Source: Enterobacter ludwigii
GTDB lineage: Bacteria; Pseudomonadota; Gammaproteobacteria; Enterobacterales; Enterobacteriaceae
NCBI RefSeq assembly: GCF_001750725.1
Contig: NZ_CP017279.1
Coordinates: 682,001-746,000 of the forward strand
Length of the DNA stretch: 64,000 nucleotides
Direction of reading: 5' to 3'
Part shown: piece after piece, positions 28,077-41,324 of the stretch
How the letters are laid out: each line of letters starts with the position of its first letter
How positions within the stretch are numbered: the first letter of the stretch is position 1
Notes under the pieces: model-generated
What the model saw: only the letters and a program-made list of their open reading frames with translations
The model's database searches: none
Told to the model about the DNA's origin: nothing
Position numbers and translations under genes: made by a program

Positions 28077-28870
28077 ACACCGTTGCGCTGATGCGGGAAG
28101 TCTACCCGGTGGGGTTCCCGGTGATGAGTGCGATCCTGGGCAGCATGGTGGGCAGTTTTCTGGGGGTTGTCGCCGAGCGCGTGCCGGGCATGGTGATGGA
28201 GGAGGAAGGCGCGGGCAACTTGCTGTTTCCGGCCTCTCACTGCCCGGTGTGCCAGCATGATCTTGCGGCCTGGGAGAATATCCCGCTGGTCAGCTGGCTA
28301 GTATTGCGCGGGCGCTGCAGGCAGTGCGGTACGGCCATCCCGCTGCGCTTATTGATGCTCGAACTCGTCACCGCGCTCTTTTTTGGCCTCACCGCCTTGT
28401 GCATTCCGGGCGAACCGGCGTTGTTCTCACTGTGGTTGCTGGCCGCGTTTCTGCTGCCGCTGGCGATGATTGACTGGCAGCATCAGTTGCTCCCTGACTG
28501 TCTGACCCAGCCGTTGCTGTGGGCAGGACTGTTGTTACACCTCGTTGACCACACGCTGCCGCTTAAGGATGCGCTGGTGGGGGCGGTGGCTGGCTACCTT
28601 TCGCTCTGGTCTCTTTACTGGGCATTTCGTCTGCTTACCGGACGAGAAGGATTAGGCTATGGCGATTTTAAACTTCTGGCGGCGTTAGGCGCCTGGTGCG
28701 GCTGGCAGGCACTGCCCACCCTGGAATTGATTGCCGCGTTAAGCGGTATTGTCGGATATTTCGCGACAACACATGCGAATAAAAATAACCGCATTATTTC
28801 TTTCGGGCCTTATTTAGCTTTTGCCGGCATGACGATTTTTGTTTATCAGGTTGCCTGTTCCACATTCTGA
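28073..28870 (+). CDS. gspO: GspO, prepilin peptidase
   Basis: The 265-residue membrane protease cleaves and N-methylates the pseudopilins. It has the cytoplasmic Zn-binding pairs C57/C60 and C82/C85 (CPVC, CRQC) of the methyltransferase-containing form, and the two catalytic aspartates D134 (MIDWQHQLLPD) and D198 (GYGDFKLL). About eight hydrophobic segments follow the family pattern. It ends the gsp operon and is 260 bp before the first chitinase gene. Confidence 0.97.
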   Translation: MNTVALMREVYPVGFPVMSAILGSMVGSFLGVVAERVPGMVMEEEGAGNLLFPASHCPVCQHDLAAWENIPLVSWLVLRGRCRQCGTAIPLRLLMLELVTALFFGLTALCIPGEPALFSLWLLAAFLLPLAMIDWQHQLLPDCLTQPLLWAGLLLHLVDHTLPLKDALVGAVAGYLSLWSLYWAFRLLTGREGLGYGDFKLLAALGAWCGWQALPTLELIAALSGIVGYFATTHANKNNRIISFGPYLAFAGMTIFVYQVACSTF

Positions 28871-29112
28871 ATACACCGGTCAAGTTTTTTTAGTGATTTT
28901 TTCGATTGGGGAATGAAAGGAATACAGTATTTATTCAGCGTATCGTTAAAGACATAAGCTTCACAGAATTCGAGCTTGTATCTTTTAATGGAGGAATACA
29001 GCGCGCCACAGAAATAGCGGTTAACGATTATTGCTTAAGTTGAAATTCAAAGTCTGTAAAAAACTATTCCATGTTTTAAAGGAAGACATGGGTCATTAAC
29101 GTTTACAAATAA

Positions 29113-31782
<2,670 letters not shown>

Positions 31783-31825
31783 CCTTCTTAGCCTGAGGTT
31801 GCGGGTTTGATATCGCCTGCAATCG

Positions 31826-31855
31826 TTGACCACACCCCGTTTCGGGTGTGGTCAA
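31826..31855 (+). terminator. strong hairpin after the GH18 chitinase gene
   Basis: A perfect 12-bp stem (TTGACCACACCC / GGGTGTGGTCAA, six-base loop) lies 43 bp after the stop. It is not followed by a T run, so it may protect the mRNA end or be a weak terminator. Confidence 0.6.
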
Positions 31856-31919
31856 CCCCTTCCGGAATAAGACAGCGTGCGCAAGGAGAAGGATCGTCAG
31901 TAAATAAACAGGTAATGAG

Positions 31920-32360
31920 ATGAAACGCTTTTTATTGTTATTGCTTATTTTAAGTCAGAGTGCGACAGCAAATTGCTGGGATAAAGCGGCGCATTATTAT
32001 CATGTCGATCCGTATTTATTATATGCCATTGCGCAGGTGGAATCCGGTATGAATCCGAATGCCGTGGGGTGGAATCAGGATGGCTCGCGGGATGTGGGAT
32101 TAATGCAGATTAACAGCACGCATTTCAGCGAACTGCAGCGCCAGGGCATTGATGAGAACCGGCTTGTGACCGAGCCCTGCACCTCCATTATGGTGGGCGC
32201 GTCAATACTGTCGACGATGATCAACGTATATGGCTATAACTGGGAAGCCGTCGGGGCTTATAACGCGGGAGTGAAAAAAGAGAATTATTCAAAGCGTATG
32301 AATTATGCCCGCAAGGTCTGGGCGAAATATCAGGAGATAAAACCTCGTTCCTCTTATTAA
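31920..32360 (+). CDS. small exported lytic transglycosylase (IagB/VirB1-like)
   Basis: The 146-residue protein has a Sec signal (MKRFLLLLLILSQSATA, cleavage near residue 17) and an SLT domain: catalytic-type E41 in QVESGMNPNAVG, then GLMQINSTHF and the AYNAG motif. Such small enzymes cut peptidoglycan locally for secretion systems and pili (IagB, VirB1, PilT types). It sits between the two chitinase genes, downstream of the gsp operon. A role in opening the wall for the secretion machine is an inference. An AAGGAGAAGG stretch 40 bases upstream is too far for this ATG; a nearer GGTAATGAG is weak. Confidence 0.88.
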   Translation: MKRFLLLLLILSQSATANCWDKAAHYYHVDPYLLYAIAQVESGMNPNAVGWNQDGSRDVGLMQINSTHFSELQRQGIDENRLVTEPCTSIMVGASILSTMINVYGYNWEAVGAYNAGVKKENYSKRMNYARKVWAKYQEIKPRSSY

Positions 32361-32378
32361 TTCTGCTTTTTGTTTTTT

Positions 32379-32402
32379 GAAGCGTACCCAGAGGTGCGCT
32401 TC
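32379..32402. other. hairpin downstream of the lytic transglycosylase gene
   Basis: A 10-bp stem with one G-U pair (GAAGCGTACC / GGTGCGCTTC, loop CAGA) lies 19 bp after the stop. T runs lie before rather than after it, so it is not a standard terminator. Confidence 0.4.
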
Positions 32403-32504
32403 AGAAAATGAAAAATTACCGCACTCTTTGGTTTATTTATTAAGGGAATAATACATAAACCGTGATTGCATTAACCCTTGTTGCTATATATAGGATGAGT
32501 TGAA

Positions 32505-34328
32505 ATGACCAAAAGGACCTTACTGAGCGTGCTCGTTGCGGGTGCATGCATTGCGCCTTTCATGGCACAGGCTGCGACGCTGCAGGCAACCACCAGCGAG
32601 CCGTTCACCCTGAAAGCCAGCGATCTGGCGAAGAAAGAACAGGAACTGACTAACTTTCCACTGATGGCGTCGGTTAAAGACACCATTCGTACGCTGGATA
32701 ATGCCCAGGTTGAGCTGATTGAGCCAGGCCGTGCAGCGAACCCGGATAACGTTAAACGCGTTGAAGGCATTGTGAAGGCCAGCGACTGGGAATACCTTTT
32801 CCCGATGCGAGCGCAGTCCTACACCTACAGTAACTTCCTGAAAGCGGTGGGCAAATTCCCGGCGCTGTGTAAGACCTACAACGACGGCCGTGACAGCGAC
32901 GCCATCTGCCGTAAAGAGCTGGCCACTATGTTTGCCCACTTCGCACAGGAAACCGGCGGCCACGAAAGCTGGCGTCCGGAAGCCGAATGGCGTCAGGCGC
33001 TGGTTCACGTTCGCGAAATGGGCTGGACCGAAGGGCAGAAAGGCGGTTACAACGGCGAATGTAATCCTGATATCTGGCAGGGACAAACCTGGCCGTGCGG
33101 CAAAGACAAAGACGGCGATTTCGTGAGTTACTTTGGCCGTGGGGCTAAACAGCTGTCTTATAACTACAACTACGGTCCGTTCTCTGAAGCGATGTTCGGC
33201 ACTGTCCGCACGCTGCTCGACAAGCCGGAGCTGGTGGCTGACACCTGGCTGAACCTGGCAAGCGCCATCTTCTTCTTCGCCTATCCGCAGCCGCCGAAAC
33301 CGAGCATGCTGCAGGTTATCGACGGCACCTGGCAGCCAAACGATCATGACAAAGCCAACGGCCTGGTTCCGGGCTTCGGCGTGACCACCCAGATCATTAA
33401 CGGTGGCGTAGAGTGCGGCGGCCCGACTGAGATTGCCCAGTCTGAAAACCGTATCAAGTACTACAAAGAGTTTGCGAAGTACCTGAAAGTGCCTGTCCCG
33501 GCAAATGAAGTCCTCGGCTGTGCCAACATGAAGCAGTTCGATGAAGGCGGCTCCGGTGCGCTGAAGATTTACTGGGAGCAGGACTGGGGATGGAGTGCCG
33601 ATACGCCAGACGGTAAAACGTATTCCTGCCAGCTGGTCGGTTATCAGACGCCGTTCAGCGCCTTTAAAGAGGGTGACTACACGAACTGCGTGAAGAAATT
33701 CTATAACGTCAACATCATCAACGATGACGGTTCCGCCGTGACGCCGGACGAGCATCCGGTCACTCCGGCACCGACGCCATCGGAAGATGAAACCCCGGCA
33801 CCGGTTCCGGACGAAACGCCGGCAGAACCGACCGTGGTGAACCACGCCCCGGTCGCGCAGATTGCGGGCCCAATCGGTGCGGTGGAAGCGGGCGCGCAGG
33901 TATCCTTGAGCGCAGAAGGATCCACTGACCAGGACGGCAACACGCTGACCTACACCTGGCGTTCACAGGATGGCCAGACGGTCACCGGTGAAGACAAGGC
34001 GGTGGTGACCTTTACCGCGCCAGAGTCTGCGACGGCTCAACAGTATGAAGTCAGCCTGACCGTGAGCGATGGCGAGCTGAGCAGCACCACTTCCTATCTG
34101 CTGAACGTTAAAGCGAAAGCCACGACGCCGTCTGAAAACGACGGTACCTCTGGTGCTTATGCCGCGTGGAGCGCGAACAGCAAGTACAAGGCAGGCGATA
34201 TCGTGAATAACCACGGTAAACTGTTCCAGTGCAAACCGTTCCCGTACAGCGGCTGGTGTAACAATGCCCCGGCGTACTACGAGCCAGGCGCGGGTCTGGC
34301 GTGGTCAGACGCCTGGACGGCGCTGTAA
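32505..34328 (+). CDS. GH19 chitinase with PKD and CBM5/12 modules
   Basis: The 607-residue exported enzyme has a Sec signal ending AQA/A near residue 23, a GH19 catalytic domain (about 85-400) with catalytic Glu149 in [13 protein letters not shown] and the [15 protein letters not shown] substrate-binding loop, an acidic Pro/Thr linker (about 412-445), a PKD-like domain (about 446-540) and a C-terminal chitin-binding module (about 552-607, [14 protein letters not shown]). GH19 enzymes act endo on chitin with inversion, unlike GH18. It is probably a second cargo of the type II system. AGGATGAG precedes the ATG. Confidence 0.93.
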   Translation: MTKRTLLSVLVAGACIAPFMAQAATLQATTSEPFTLKASDLAKKEQELTNFPLMASVKDTIRTLDNAQVELIEPGRAANPDNVKRVEGIVKASDWEYLFPMRAQSYTYSNFLKAVGKFPALCKTYNDGRDSDAICRKELATMFAHFAQETGGHESWRPEAEWRQALVHVREMGWTEGQKGGYNGECNPDIWQGQTWPCGKDKDGDFVSYFGRGAKQLSYNYNYGPFSEAMFGTVRTLLDKPELVADTWLNLASAIFFFAYPQPPKPSMLQVIDGTWQPNDHDKANGLVPGFGVTTQIINGGVECGGPTEIAQSENRIKYYKEFAKYLKVPVPANEVLGCANMKQFDEGGSGALKIYWEQDWGWSADTPDGKTYSCQLVGYQTPFSAFKEGDYTNCVKKFYNVNIINDDGSAVTPDEHPVTPAPTPSEDETPAPVPDETPAEPTVVNHAPVAQIAGPIGAVEAGAQVSLSAEGSTDQDGNTLTYTWRSQDGQTVTGEDKAVVTFTAPESATAQQYEVSLTVSDGELSSTTSYLLNVKAKATTPSENDGTSGAYAAWSANSKYKAGDIVNNHGKLFQCKPFPYSGWCNNAPAYYEPGAGLAWSDAWTAL

Positions 34329-34331
34329 AAC

Positions 34332-34359
34332 AAAACGGCAACCTTCGGGTTGCCGTTTT
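34332..34359. terminator. bidirectional terminator between the GH19 gene and ybjS
   Basis: A perfect 12-bp stem AAAACGGCAACC / GGTTGCCGTTTT with a TTCG tetraloop lies 4 bp after the GH19 stop. Its A/T ends make it work in both directions for these convergent genes. Confidence 0.88.
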
Positions 34360-34390
34360 CGTCTCTGTTCTCTGAGATGAGCGCGCTCAA

Positions 34391-35404
34391 CTAGCGATGC
34401 AATTTGCCGTGGTCACGCAGCCAGGCGGCAGTACGCACAATCCCCTCATCCAGGGAGACAATCGGCTTATACCCCAGTTCGTTTTCTGCGCGGGTGATAT
34501 CCAGCGTAAAATCAAAGTTGAGCTTTGAGACACCGTAGTGCGTCAACGCAGGCTCTTTCGCCGATTTACTCCCAAGACGCTCCATACTGCGGGCAATCAT
34601 ATCCAGCATCGGGTAGGGCACGGAACGAATACGGCAGTCTATTTGCAACTCGTCAATCAACCTTTGCACGATGCTGCGCAGCGTGCAGGGCTCACCGTTG
34701 GTGATATTGTACGCGCGACCGGAAATCAGGGTATCGCAGTCGGGCTGGCTTGCCAGCCACATGGCGTGGACCGCATTTTCGTAGTACGTCATATCCACCA
34801 TCGCATCGCCACCGCGGGGCAGCAGCACGCTGCCGTAGTGGTGCATCATCTGCGCCAGACGCGGGATAAACACTTTGTCATGCGGGCCGAACAGGCTCTG
34901 AGGACGCAATACGGTAAAACGGGTGTGCGGGTTCGACTGCGCCAGCAGATCGATCACCTCTTCGCTGGCCGCTTTACTGCGGGCAAACTCACAGGCAAAG
35001 CGCGCCGGGCGAAAATCTTCCTGCACGTCGCGGTGATGGTGATAGTCGAAATAGAGAGACGGGGAGGAGATATGAATAAAGTTACGCACGCCCCAGGCCA
35101 CGGCCCATTCACCCAGACGACGGGTGGCACGCACGTTGGCGAGGTCAAAAGCTTCCTGGGTACCCCACGGGGAGGTAAAACTGGAGCAGTGCCACAGCGT
35201 ATCGATACCGGCCAGCATCACCTTGGCCTGAGAGGAGACCAGCTCCGTCAGGTCGGCATGGACAAACTCTGCGCCCATTTTTTGCAGCAGTTTACCCATC
35301 GCTTCGTTGCGACCGGTGGCCCTGACGCTGATGCCTTTGTTGCGCAGAAACTCGACCGCATTTCGGCCTAAGCCGCTGGTCGCCCCGGTAACCAGTACCT
35401 TCAT
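34391..35404 (-). CDS. ybjS: YbjS, NAD(P)-dependent epimerase/dehydrogenase-like protein
   Basis: The 337 residues match E. coli YbjS in length. It is an extended short-chain dehydrogenase with the nucleotide-binding TGATSGLG motif (residues 6-13) at the N-terminus and a Tyr near 118 in SSPSLYFD; a typical YxxxK is not obvious, so the catalytic type is unclear. Substrate is unknown. It is the first backbone gene after the island and is followed on the same strand, in reverse order, by ybjT, ltaE and poxB upstream. Confidence 0.92.
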   Translation of the reverse strand: MKVLVTGATSGLGRNAVEFLRNKGISVRATGRNEAMGKLLQKMGAEFVHADLTELVSSQAKVMLAGIDTLWHCSSFTSPWGTQEAFDLANVRATRRLGEWAVAWGVRNFIHISSPSLYFDYHHHRDVQEDFRPARFACEFARSKAASEEVIDLLAQSNPHTRFTVLRPQSLFGPHDKVFIPRLAQMMHHYGSVLLPRGGDAMVDMTYYENAVHAMWLASQPDCDTLISGRAYNITNGEPCTLRSIVQRLIDELQIDCRIRSVPYPMLDMIARSMERLGSKSAKEPALTHYGVSKLNFDFTLDITRAENELGYKPIVSLDEGIVRTAAWLRDHGKLHR

Positions 35405-35493
35405 ATCAATCCACTGTGTTGAAAAAGAATTTCGTGCGCATTCTTTCGTGAATTACGGCGGGTTGCAATGGGAAAGGTGAAAGAATAAGAGTT

Positions 35494-36933
35494 TTATTGA
35501 GTTATTTTCGTCTTTTGTTCTGCCAGCTGCGCGATACGTTTCGCCATTCCGCGAAAGATAAACAGGTGAGCGGGGATCATTAACAACCAGTAGAAAAGCC
35601 CGGGCATACCGTGCGGGTGCCACCATGCACGAACGTCCAGTTCACGATGGTCGCCTTTGTCTTTTAGCGTAAAGCACAACCGTCCCAGACCGGGCGCTTT
35701 CATGCCAAATAGCAGCGCCAGCTGTTTTTCGGGCTCGACGATAATTACCTTCCAGCTGTCAACCGTATCGCCTACCGCAAGATACGGGTGCGCAGGACGG
35801 CCTTTCGCCAGCCTGTGTCCTACCAGCAGATCCAGTGCGCCACGGGTTTGCCAGAGGATATTGCCGAAGAAATAGCGTTCTTTGCCGCCAATCTGATTCA
35901 CCACCTCCCACAGGTCAGCCAGACTTGCCGGGGTGTTCACCGTGCAGCCCGCCTGTTTAGGAAAGTAACCGTATTCAGGCCGCCAGCGGGCAAACGCCTG
36001 GGCGTCGTAGCCCCAGTCGCTGGAGTTCATCAGCTGTTCCTCTTCCTTGAGCGTATTGCGTACCGCGTCATCGAAACGGATCAGCGTCTGGGGGATCAGC
36101 GCACGCAACGCGCGATCGTCGGCCAGCAGATCGTGTTTGAGCCCCTGAATCAGCGCTTTTGCGGTCGTCGGCGGCACGGACGTAATGACGGTTAAAAACC
36201 ACACCGAGATCCAGCGGGTAGGGAAGGGAATGGGGATCAGCCAGCGTCGGCGGCCGCTGACACGCATAAAATGTTCGAACTGTTGCTGGTAGCTCAGCAC
36301 TTCCGGGCCGGCAGCCTCAAGCACACGGTGTTGCTCAGCCGGATGGTCCAGCAGGGCCACCAGATAATGGCGTAAATTTTCCAGCGCAATCGGCGTGGTC
36401 CGCGATCGCACCCAGCGCGGCGGGGTAAGCACCGGCAGGTTGTACACCATGTCGCGCATCACTTCGAACGCGGCGGAGCCAGCTCCGACGATGATCCCCG
36501 CCCGCAGTTCGGTGACGGGAATATTGGCGCCGCGCAGGGTCTCAGCCGTGAGCTGACGGGCGCGAAGATGGTCGGACTGCTCGTTAGCAGGCGCCTGCAG
36601 CGAGCTTAAAAAAATCACCTGCTTCACCGGTGTGCGCAACAGCGCGTCGCGAACGTTCATCGCCACCTGACGCTCGTGGGCGATAAAATCGCCCCCTTCG
36701 CCCATGCTGTGAACAAGGTAGTAAAGCGTGTCGACCCCTTCCAGTAACGCCGGCAGCGTCGTGGGCCAGTTGAGATCGACGTTGTGACAGGTCACCCCGG
36801 GCAGGTGCAGTTTTTGCAGACGCTCCGTGTTGCGTGCCACGGCCAGCACCTGGTGCCCCTGCTGACTTAACGCAGTGGTGAGATGCTGACCGATATACCC
36901 ACTGGCACCGAGTACCAGAATACGTTGCGGCAC
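35494..36933 (-). CDS. ybjT: YbjT, SDR-like protein with a C-terminal DUF2867 domain
   Basis: The 479-residue protein has an N-terminal Rossmann domain with [10 protein letters not shown] (residues 9-18) and a C-terminal DUF2867-type region (about 330-460). It corresponds to E. coli YbjT (476). A hydrophobic segment near the C-terminus (about 448-465, [16 protein letters not shown]) may touch the membrane. Function is unknown. It starts 10 bp after the ltaE stop and probably belongs to the poxB-ltaE-ybjT transcript known in E. coli. Confidence 0.92.
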   Translation of the reverse strand: MPQRILVLGASGYIGQHLTTALSQQGHQVLAVARNTERLQKLHLPGVTCHNVDLNWPTTLPALLEGVDTLYYLVHSMGEGGDFIAHERQVAMNVRDALLRTPVKQVIFLSSLQAPANEQSDHLRARQLTAETLRGANIPVTELRAGIIVGAGSAAFEVMRDMVYNLPVLTPPRWVRSRTTPIALENLRHYLVALLDHPAEQHRVLEAAGPEVLSYQQQFEHFMRVSGRRRWLIPIPFPTRWISVWFLTVITSVPPTTAKALIQGLKHDLLADDRALRALIPQTLIRFDDAVRNTLKEEEQLMNSSDWGYDAQAFARWRPEYGYFPKQAGCTVNTPASLADLWEVVNQIGGKERYFFGNILWQTRGALDLLVGHRLAKGRPAHPYLAVGDTVDSWKVIIVEPEKQLALLFGMKAPGLGRLCFTLKDKGDHRELDVRAWWHPHGMPGLFYWLLMIPAHLFIFRGMAKRIAQLAEQKTKITQ

Positions 36934-36943
36934 GCTCTGCTCC

Positions 36944-37945
36944 TTAGCGCTGTAAAAACGCCTGCCAGTGTTTCACCACGTCTGCCAGCTGCTGACGATT
37001 AACGTCTAAGTGCATAACCAGGCGTACCACCGGCGAGGCGTTGATCAACACGCCACGGGCTTTCATAAACTCACCCAGCGCGGCAGCGTGCTCTTCGCCC
37101 ACGCGAATGAACAGCATGTTGGTATCGTGGCGCATAACGTCTGCACCAATCTCGCGTAGCTGTGCGGCCATCCACGCGGCGTTTTCATGGTCGTCTTTCA
37201 GGCGGGCCACGTTGTTTTTCAGGGCGTACAGTCCGGCTGCCGCCAGAATACCGGCCTGGCGCATCCCGCCGCCGGTCATCTTACGCCAGCGGACCGCGCG
37301 TTTGATGTAGTCCGCATTGCCCACCAGCAGCGAGCCAACGGGCGTCCCCAGCCCTTTAGACAGGCAAATAGTGAACGAATCGCAATACTGCGTGATGTCT
37401 TTCAGCTCGCAGCCATACTCCACCACGGCGTTAAAGATGCGCGCGCCGTCCACGTGCAGCCCGAGTTTGCGCTCGCGGGTGAATTCCCACGCTGCTTGCA
37501 GGTACTCGCGCGGCAGCACTTTGCCGTTGTGGGTGTTTTCCAGACTGAGCAGCCTGGTGCGGGCGAAATGCACATCATCGACTTTGATTTTCGCCGCGAC
37601 CTTGTCGAGCGGCAGGGTGCCGTCCGGGGCGGCATCTATCGGCTGAGGCTGAATGCTGCCCAGTACCGCCGCACCGCCTGCTTCGTACAGGTAATTGTGC
37701 GCGCCCTGACCGGCAATATACTCTTCACCGCGTTCGCAGTGGCTGAGCAATGCCACCAGGTTGGCCTGGGTGCCGGATGGCAGAAACAGGGCGGCCTCTT
37801 TACCGCTTAGCTCGGCGGCATAATGCTGCAGCGCATTCACCGTTGGATCGTCACCGTAGACGTCGTCCCCGACCGGGGCGGCCATCATCTCTTCGAGCAT
37901 GGCGCGACCCGGACGGGTAACGGTATCACTGCGTAAATCAATCAT
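36944..37945 (-). CDS. ltaE: LtaE, low-specificity L-threonine aldolase
   Basis: The 333-residue PLP enzyme of fold type I cleaves L-threonine and L-allo-threonine to glycine and acetaldehyde. PLP-binding Lys197 lies in LSKGLG, Asp166 in HVDGARI, and the N-terminal signature is [12 protein letters not shown]. It is identical in length to E. coli LtaE. It lies 38 bp downstream of poxB and is probably co-transcribed. Confidence 0.97.
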   Translation of the reverse strand: MIDLRSDTVTRPGRAMLEEMMAAPVGDDVYGDDPTVNALQHYAAELSGKEAALFLPSGTQANLVALLSHCERGEEYIAGQGAHNYLYEAGGAAVLGSIQPQPIDAAPDGTLPLDKVAAKIKVDDVHFARTRLLSLENTHNGKVLPREYLQAAWEFTRERKLGLHVDGARIFNAVVEYGCELKDITQYCDSFTICLSKGLGTPVGSLLVGNADYIKRAVRWRKMTGGGMRQAGILAAAGLYALKNNVARLKDDHENAAWMAAQLREIGADVMRHDTNMLFIRVGEEHAAALGEFMKARGVLINASPVVRLVMHLDVNRQQLADVVKHWQAFLQR

Positions 37946-37983
37946 TTCACATCCCTTTAATTTAAGAGGTTATGTGAAATGTT

Positions 37984-39702
37984 TTACCTGAGCCAGTTGG
38001 TTTTTGCCAGTTCGATTACCTCATCACCGCGTCCGCTGATGATGGCGCGCAGCATATAGAGGCTGAATCCTTTGGCCTGCTCGAGTTTAATCTGCGGTGG
38101 GATCGCCAGCTCTTCTTTCGCCACCACCACGTCCACCAGTACCGGACCGTCGATGGAGAAGGCGCGCTGCAGGGCTTCATCGACTTCTGAGGCTTTCTCT
38201 ACGCGAATACCCGTGATGCCGCAGGCTTCAGCGATGCGCGCGAAGTTGGTGTCGTGCAGCTCGGTGCCGTCCGTCAGATAGCCACCTGCCTTCATCTCCA
38301 TCGCCACAAAGCCCAGCACGCTGTTGTTAAAGACCACGATTTTCAGCGGGAGCTTCATCTGCACAACCGACAGGAAATCGCCCATTAGCATGCTGAACCC
38401 GCCGTCGCCGCACATCGCCACCACCTGACGCTCTGGTGCGGTGGCCTTGGCCCCCAGCGCCTGCGGCATGGCGTTGGCCATCGAACCGTGGTTGAACGAC
38501 CCCAGCAGACGGCGTTTGCCGTTCATCTTCAGATAGCGTGCCGCCCAGACGGTCGGGGTGCCTACGTCGCAGGTAAAGATGGCGTCGTCGTCCGCGAAAT
38601 GGCTAATTTGCTGCGCCAGATACTGGGGATGAATGGCTTTGTCGCTCGGTTTGGCAAGATCGTCCAGTCCTTTGCGTGCATCGCGGTAATCACTGAGGGC
38701 TTTGTCGAGGAACTTCCGGTCGGTTTTTTCTTCCACCAGCGGCAGCAGGGCGGCGAGGGTGGATTTGATGTCCCCTACCAGCGCCATATCGACTTTGCTG
38801 TGGGCACCAATACTGCCCGGGTTAATATCAATCTGAATGATTTTGGCATCCGTCGGGTAAAACGCGCGGTACGGAAATTGGGTGCCGAGCAGGATCAGCG
38901 TGTCGGCATTCATCATGGTGTGGAAACCGCTGGAAAAACCGATCAGTCCGGTCATGCCCACGTCATACGGATTGTCATATTCGACGTGCTCTTTGCCGCG
39001 CAGGGCGTGAACAATCGGGGATTTTAACTTGCCGGCAAATTCCACCAGCTCTTTGTGCGCGCCCGCACAGCCACTGCCGCACATCAGGGCGATATTGCTG
39101 GAGTAACGCAGCAGCTGCGCGAGCTTTTTGAGCTCTTCTTCAGCCGGCGTGATGACAGGCTGTGGGGCGTGATACCAGTGCGAACTGGCACCCTCAGGCG
39201 CGGCCTTCAGCGCCACGTCACCGGGAATAACGACCACCGAAACACCGCGGTTAAGCACGGCTTTGCGCATTGCAATGGCCAGAACCTGAGGGATCTGTTC
39301 TGGTGAGGAAACTAATTCGCAATAGTGGCTGCATTCACGGAACAGCTCCTGAGGATGCGTCTCCTGAAAATAGCCGCTGCCGATTTCGGAAGAAGGGATG
39401 TGAGCGGCAATCGCCAGGACCGGTACGTGATTGCGGTGGCAGTCAAACAGGCCGTTGATCAAGTGAAGGTTGCCCGGTCCGCACGATCCGGCGCAGACGG
39501 CCAGTTCACCCGTCACCTGCGCTTCCGCACCAGCCGCGAAGGCGGCAACCTCTTCATGACGGGTTGGCATCCATTCAATGGTCTTCATTTTATTGAGGCT
39601 ATCGCTCAGCCCGTTCAGGGAGTCGCCGGTTACGCCCCAGATGCGCTTTACGCCTGCCTGCTCGAGGGTTTTTGCTATGTATGCAGCCACGGTTTGTTTC
39701 AT
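37984..39702 (-). CDS. poxB: PoxB, pyruvate:ubiquinone oxidoreductase
   Basis: At 572 residues, this thiamine diphosphate- and FAD-dependent flavoprotein matches E. coli PoxB. It oxidises pyruvate to acetate and CO2 and passes electrons to ubiquinone. The ThDP-activating Glu lies in [11 protein letters not shown] (near residue 50), the GDGG metal/ThDP motif near 433, and the C-terminal membrane-binding tail (about 550-572) ends ELAKTNWLR. An AAAGGAGAT Shine-Dalgarno precedes the ATG. It is typically SigmaS-dependent in stationary phase. It is divergent from a DoxX gene absent at this place in K-12. Confidence 0.97.
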   Translation of the reverse strand: MKQTVAAYIAKTLEQAGVKRIWGVTGDSLNGLSDSLNKMKTIEWMPTRHEEVAAFAAGAEAQVTGELAVCAGSCGPGNLHLINGLFDCHRNHVPVLAIAAHIPSSEIGSGYFQETHPQELFRECSHYCELVSSPEQIPQVLAIAMRKAVLNRGVSVVVIPGDVALKAAPEGASSHWYHAPQPVITPAEEELKKLAQLLRYSSNIALMCGSGCAGAHKELVEFAGKLKSPIVHALRGKEHVEYDNPYDVGMTGLIGFSSGFHTMMNADTLILLGTQFPYRAFYPTDAKIIQIDINPGSIGAHSKVDMALVGDIKSTLAALLPLVEEKTDRKFLDKALSDYRDARKGLDDLAKPSDKAIHPQYLAQQISHFADDDAIFTCDVGTPTVWAARYLKMNGKRRLLGSFNHGSMANAMPQALGAKATAPERQVVAMCGDGGFSMLMGDFLSVVQMKLPLKIVVFNNSVLGFVAMEMKAGGYLTDGTELHDTNFARIAEACGITGIRVEKASEVDEALQRAFSIDGPVLVDVVVAKEELAIPPQIKLEQAKGFSLYMLRAIISGRGDEVIELAKTNWLR

Positions 39703-39853
39703 GGGTGTCCATCTCCTTTAAGTGATATCGCTTACAAGCTTAGAAGAAAGTCACTGTATTGCCGCGCTTTCCCCCTTATTAAAAGGTGCTTTTCACCCGC
39801 AATGATTCGGCATAATCTGGTCATCACACAGATGAAAACAGGAATCATTTCAA

Positions 39854-40288
39854 ATGGTTAAATCATTGTTAATTGCTGTTAATGAAAAGCTATCGTGCGA
39901 CGATGCCGGCAAACTCTTGTTACGACTTGCCGTCGGTGGGCTGATGCTTTTTCACGGTTTACACAAGTTATTGGGTGGCGTGGGGTTCATCAGCGGCATG
40001 CTGGTGGAAAAAGGATTACCGGGGTTTATCGCCTACGGCGTGCTCATTGGCGAAGTGGTGGCGCCTGTCCTGATTATCGTGGGGCTTTTTACGCGCCCGG
40101 CGGCGCTGGTGCTGGCGTTTACCATGATTGTGGCGTGGCTGATGGTCGGGACGGGGGAAACCTTTGCGCTTGACGCGGTAGGTGCCTGGGCGATTGAGAG
40201 CCTGGTGTACTTCTTTATCGGTGCGCTGGCGGTAGCATGTTTAGGCGCTGGGCGTTTTGCGTTGGGGAAAGCGCCGGTCTGGCGGTAG
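39854..40288 (+). CDS. DoxX family membrane protein
   Basis: The 144-residue protein has four transmembrane helices (about 22-38, 58-80, 84-105 and 113-137) and the DoxX signature at its start (LLLRLAVGGLMLFHGLHKLLGG). DoxX proteins are small inner-membrane proteins of unclear role; some are tied to quinone redox or thiosulphate/oxidative stress. It is divergent from poxB, whose product reduces ubiquinone. It is not in E. coli K-12 at this locus. It ends 57 bp before convergent hcr. Confidence 0.87.
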   Translation: MVKSLLIAVNEKLSCDDAGKLLLRLAVGGLMLFHGLHKLLGGVGFISGMLVEKGLPGFIAYGVLIGEVVAPVLIIVGLFTRPAALVLAFTMIVAWLMVGTGETFALDAVGAWAIESLVYFFIGALAVACLGAGRFALGKAPVWR

Positions 40289-40298
40289 GCGTACTAAC

Positions 40299-40326
40299 CG
40301 GGGGTAAACGCGAGCGCTTACCCCCG
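40299..40326. terminator. hairpin between the DoxX gene and hcr
   Basis: A perfect 9-bp stem CGGGGGTAA / TTACCCCCG separates two convergent genes. There is no T run, but the position fits a shared terminator. Confidence 0.55.
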
Positions 40327-40345
40327 TCATTCGCGCGTTGGCTGA

Positions 40346-41314
40346 TTACGCCAGCACAAGATCCCCTTGTGGATGACACGAGCACGCCAGCACGTATCCG
40401 TCGGCGATTTCTGCCTCGGTCAGCGTCATGGTGCTCGTCACGGTGTACTCACCGGAGACCACTTTGGTCTTGCAGCAGCCACACACGCCAGCACGGCATG
40501 CTGCCACCACCGGCACGTTGTTGCTTTCCAGCGCATCCAGTAGCGTGGTGCCGACCCGGCCAAAGAAGGTCTGAGCAGGCTGCAGTCTGGTAAACGTAAT
40601 TCCGCTGGTTGCCGCTTCCGCGACCGGGGTGAAGAACTGCTCTTTGAAGAAGCGGGTCACGCCCAGCGCTTTCACGTCCTGCTCAACGATATCCATATAC
40701 GGCGCCGGCCCACAGGTCATCACGGTACGATCCGCGAGATCCGGGACGCTTTGCAGCAGTTCGCGGCTCAGACGACCGGCGACAAAACCGTGGGTTGCGT
40801 TATGTTCCGCCACCAGCGTCACCGGATAGTTACGCCACTCTTCGGCAAAGATCACATCTTCCGGCGAGCGCACGCTGAAGATCACCTGAACATCAGCCTG
40901 CGGACGGTTTTTCGCCAGCCAGCGACGCATTGACATGATCGGCGTGACGCCGCACCCGGCGGCCAGCAGCAGGAATTTATCTTCCGCTTTATCGTCACAG
41001 GTGAAATCCCCGTGTGCGTCGGACAGCCAGAGGTAATCCCCGCGCTTCACGTCCCGGGTCAGCCACTGCGAGCCTGCACCATCATCGATACGGCGGATAG
41101 TGAGCGTGATGTACTCGCTCACGCCCGGCGTTGAGGAGATCGTGTAGGCGCGCAGCGTGTCCGCTGAGTTGCGGACACTGACCAGCGCATACTGACCTGC
41201 ACGGTACGGATAGTAGTCATGGCACAGCAGGGACAGCGTCCACACATCCGGCGTCTCCTGATGGATGTGATGAACCTGCATCCGCCACGGACATTGTGAG
41301 GTTGGCATGGTCAT
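40346..41314 (-). CDS. hcr: Hcr, NADH oxidoreductase for Hcp
   Basis: The 322-residue protein has an N-terminal FAD domain (RAYTISSTP near 55-63), an NADH domain (LLAAGCGVTPIMSM near 112) and a C-terminal plant-type [2Fe-2S] ferredoxin domain (CRAGVCGCC, then CSCHP near the end). It transfers electrons from NADH to Hcp. Length equals E. coli Hcr. It follows hcp by 10 bp in the same operon. Confidence 0.97.
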   Translation of the reverse strand: MTMPTSQCPWRMQVHHIHQETPDVWTLSLLCHDYYPYRAGQYALVSVRNSADTLRAYTISSTPGVSEYITLTIRRIDDGAGSQWLTRDVKRGDYLWLSDAHGDFTCDDKAEDKFLLLAAGCGVTPIMSMRRWLAKNRPQADVQVIFSVRSPEDVIFAEEWRNYPVTLVAEHNATHGFVAGRLSRELLQSVPDLADRTVMTCGPAPYMDIVEQDVKALGVTRFFKEQFFTPVAEAATSGITFTRLQPAQTFFGRVGTTLLDALESNNVPVVAACRAGVCGCCKTKVVSGEYTVTSTMTLTEAEIADGYVLACSCHPQGDLVLA

Positions 41315-41324
41315 GAATAACTCC

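Noticed and set aside
31920..32360. Holin/endolysin-type chitinase export (type X secretion)
   Set aside because: The enzyme has a Sec signal and no holin or spanin gene is present. A full type II system is next to it.
32520..33845. 441-codon open frame on the minus strand across the GH19 chitinase gene
   Set aside because: It is antisense to a clear GH19/PKD/CBM gene and has no recognisable domain. Codon bias of the real gene explains it.
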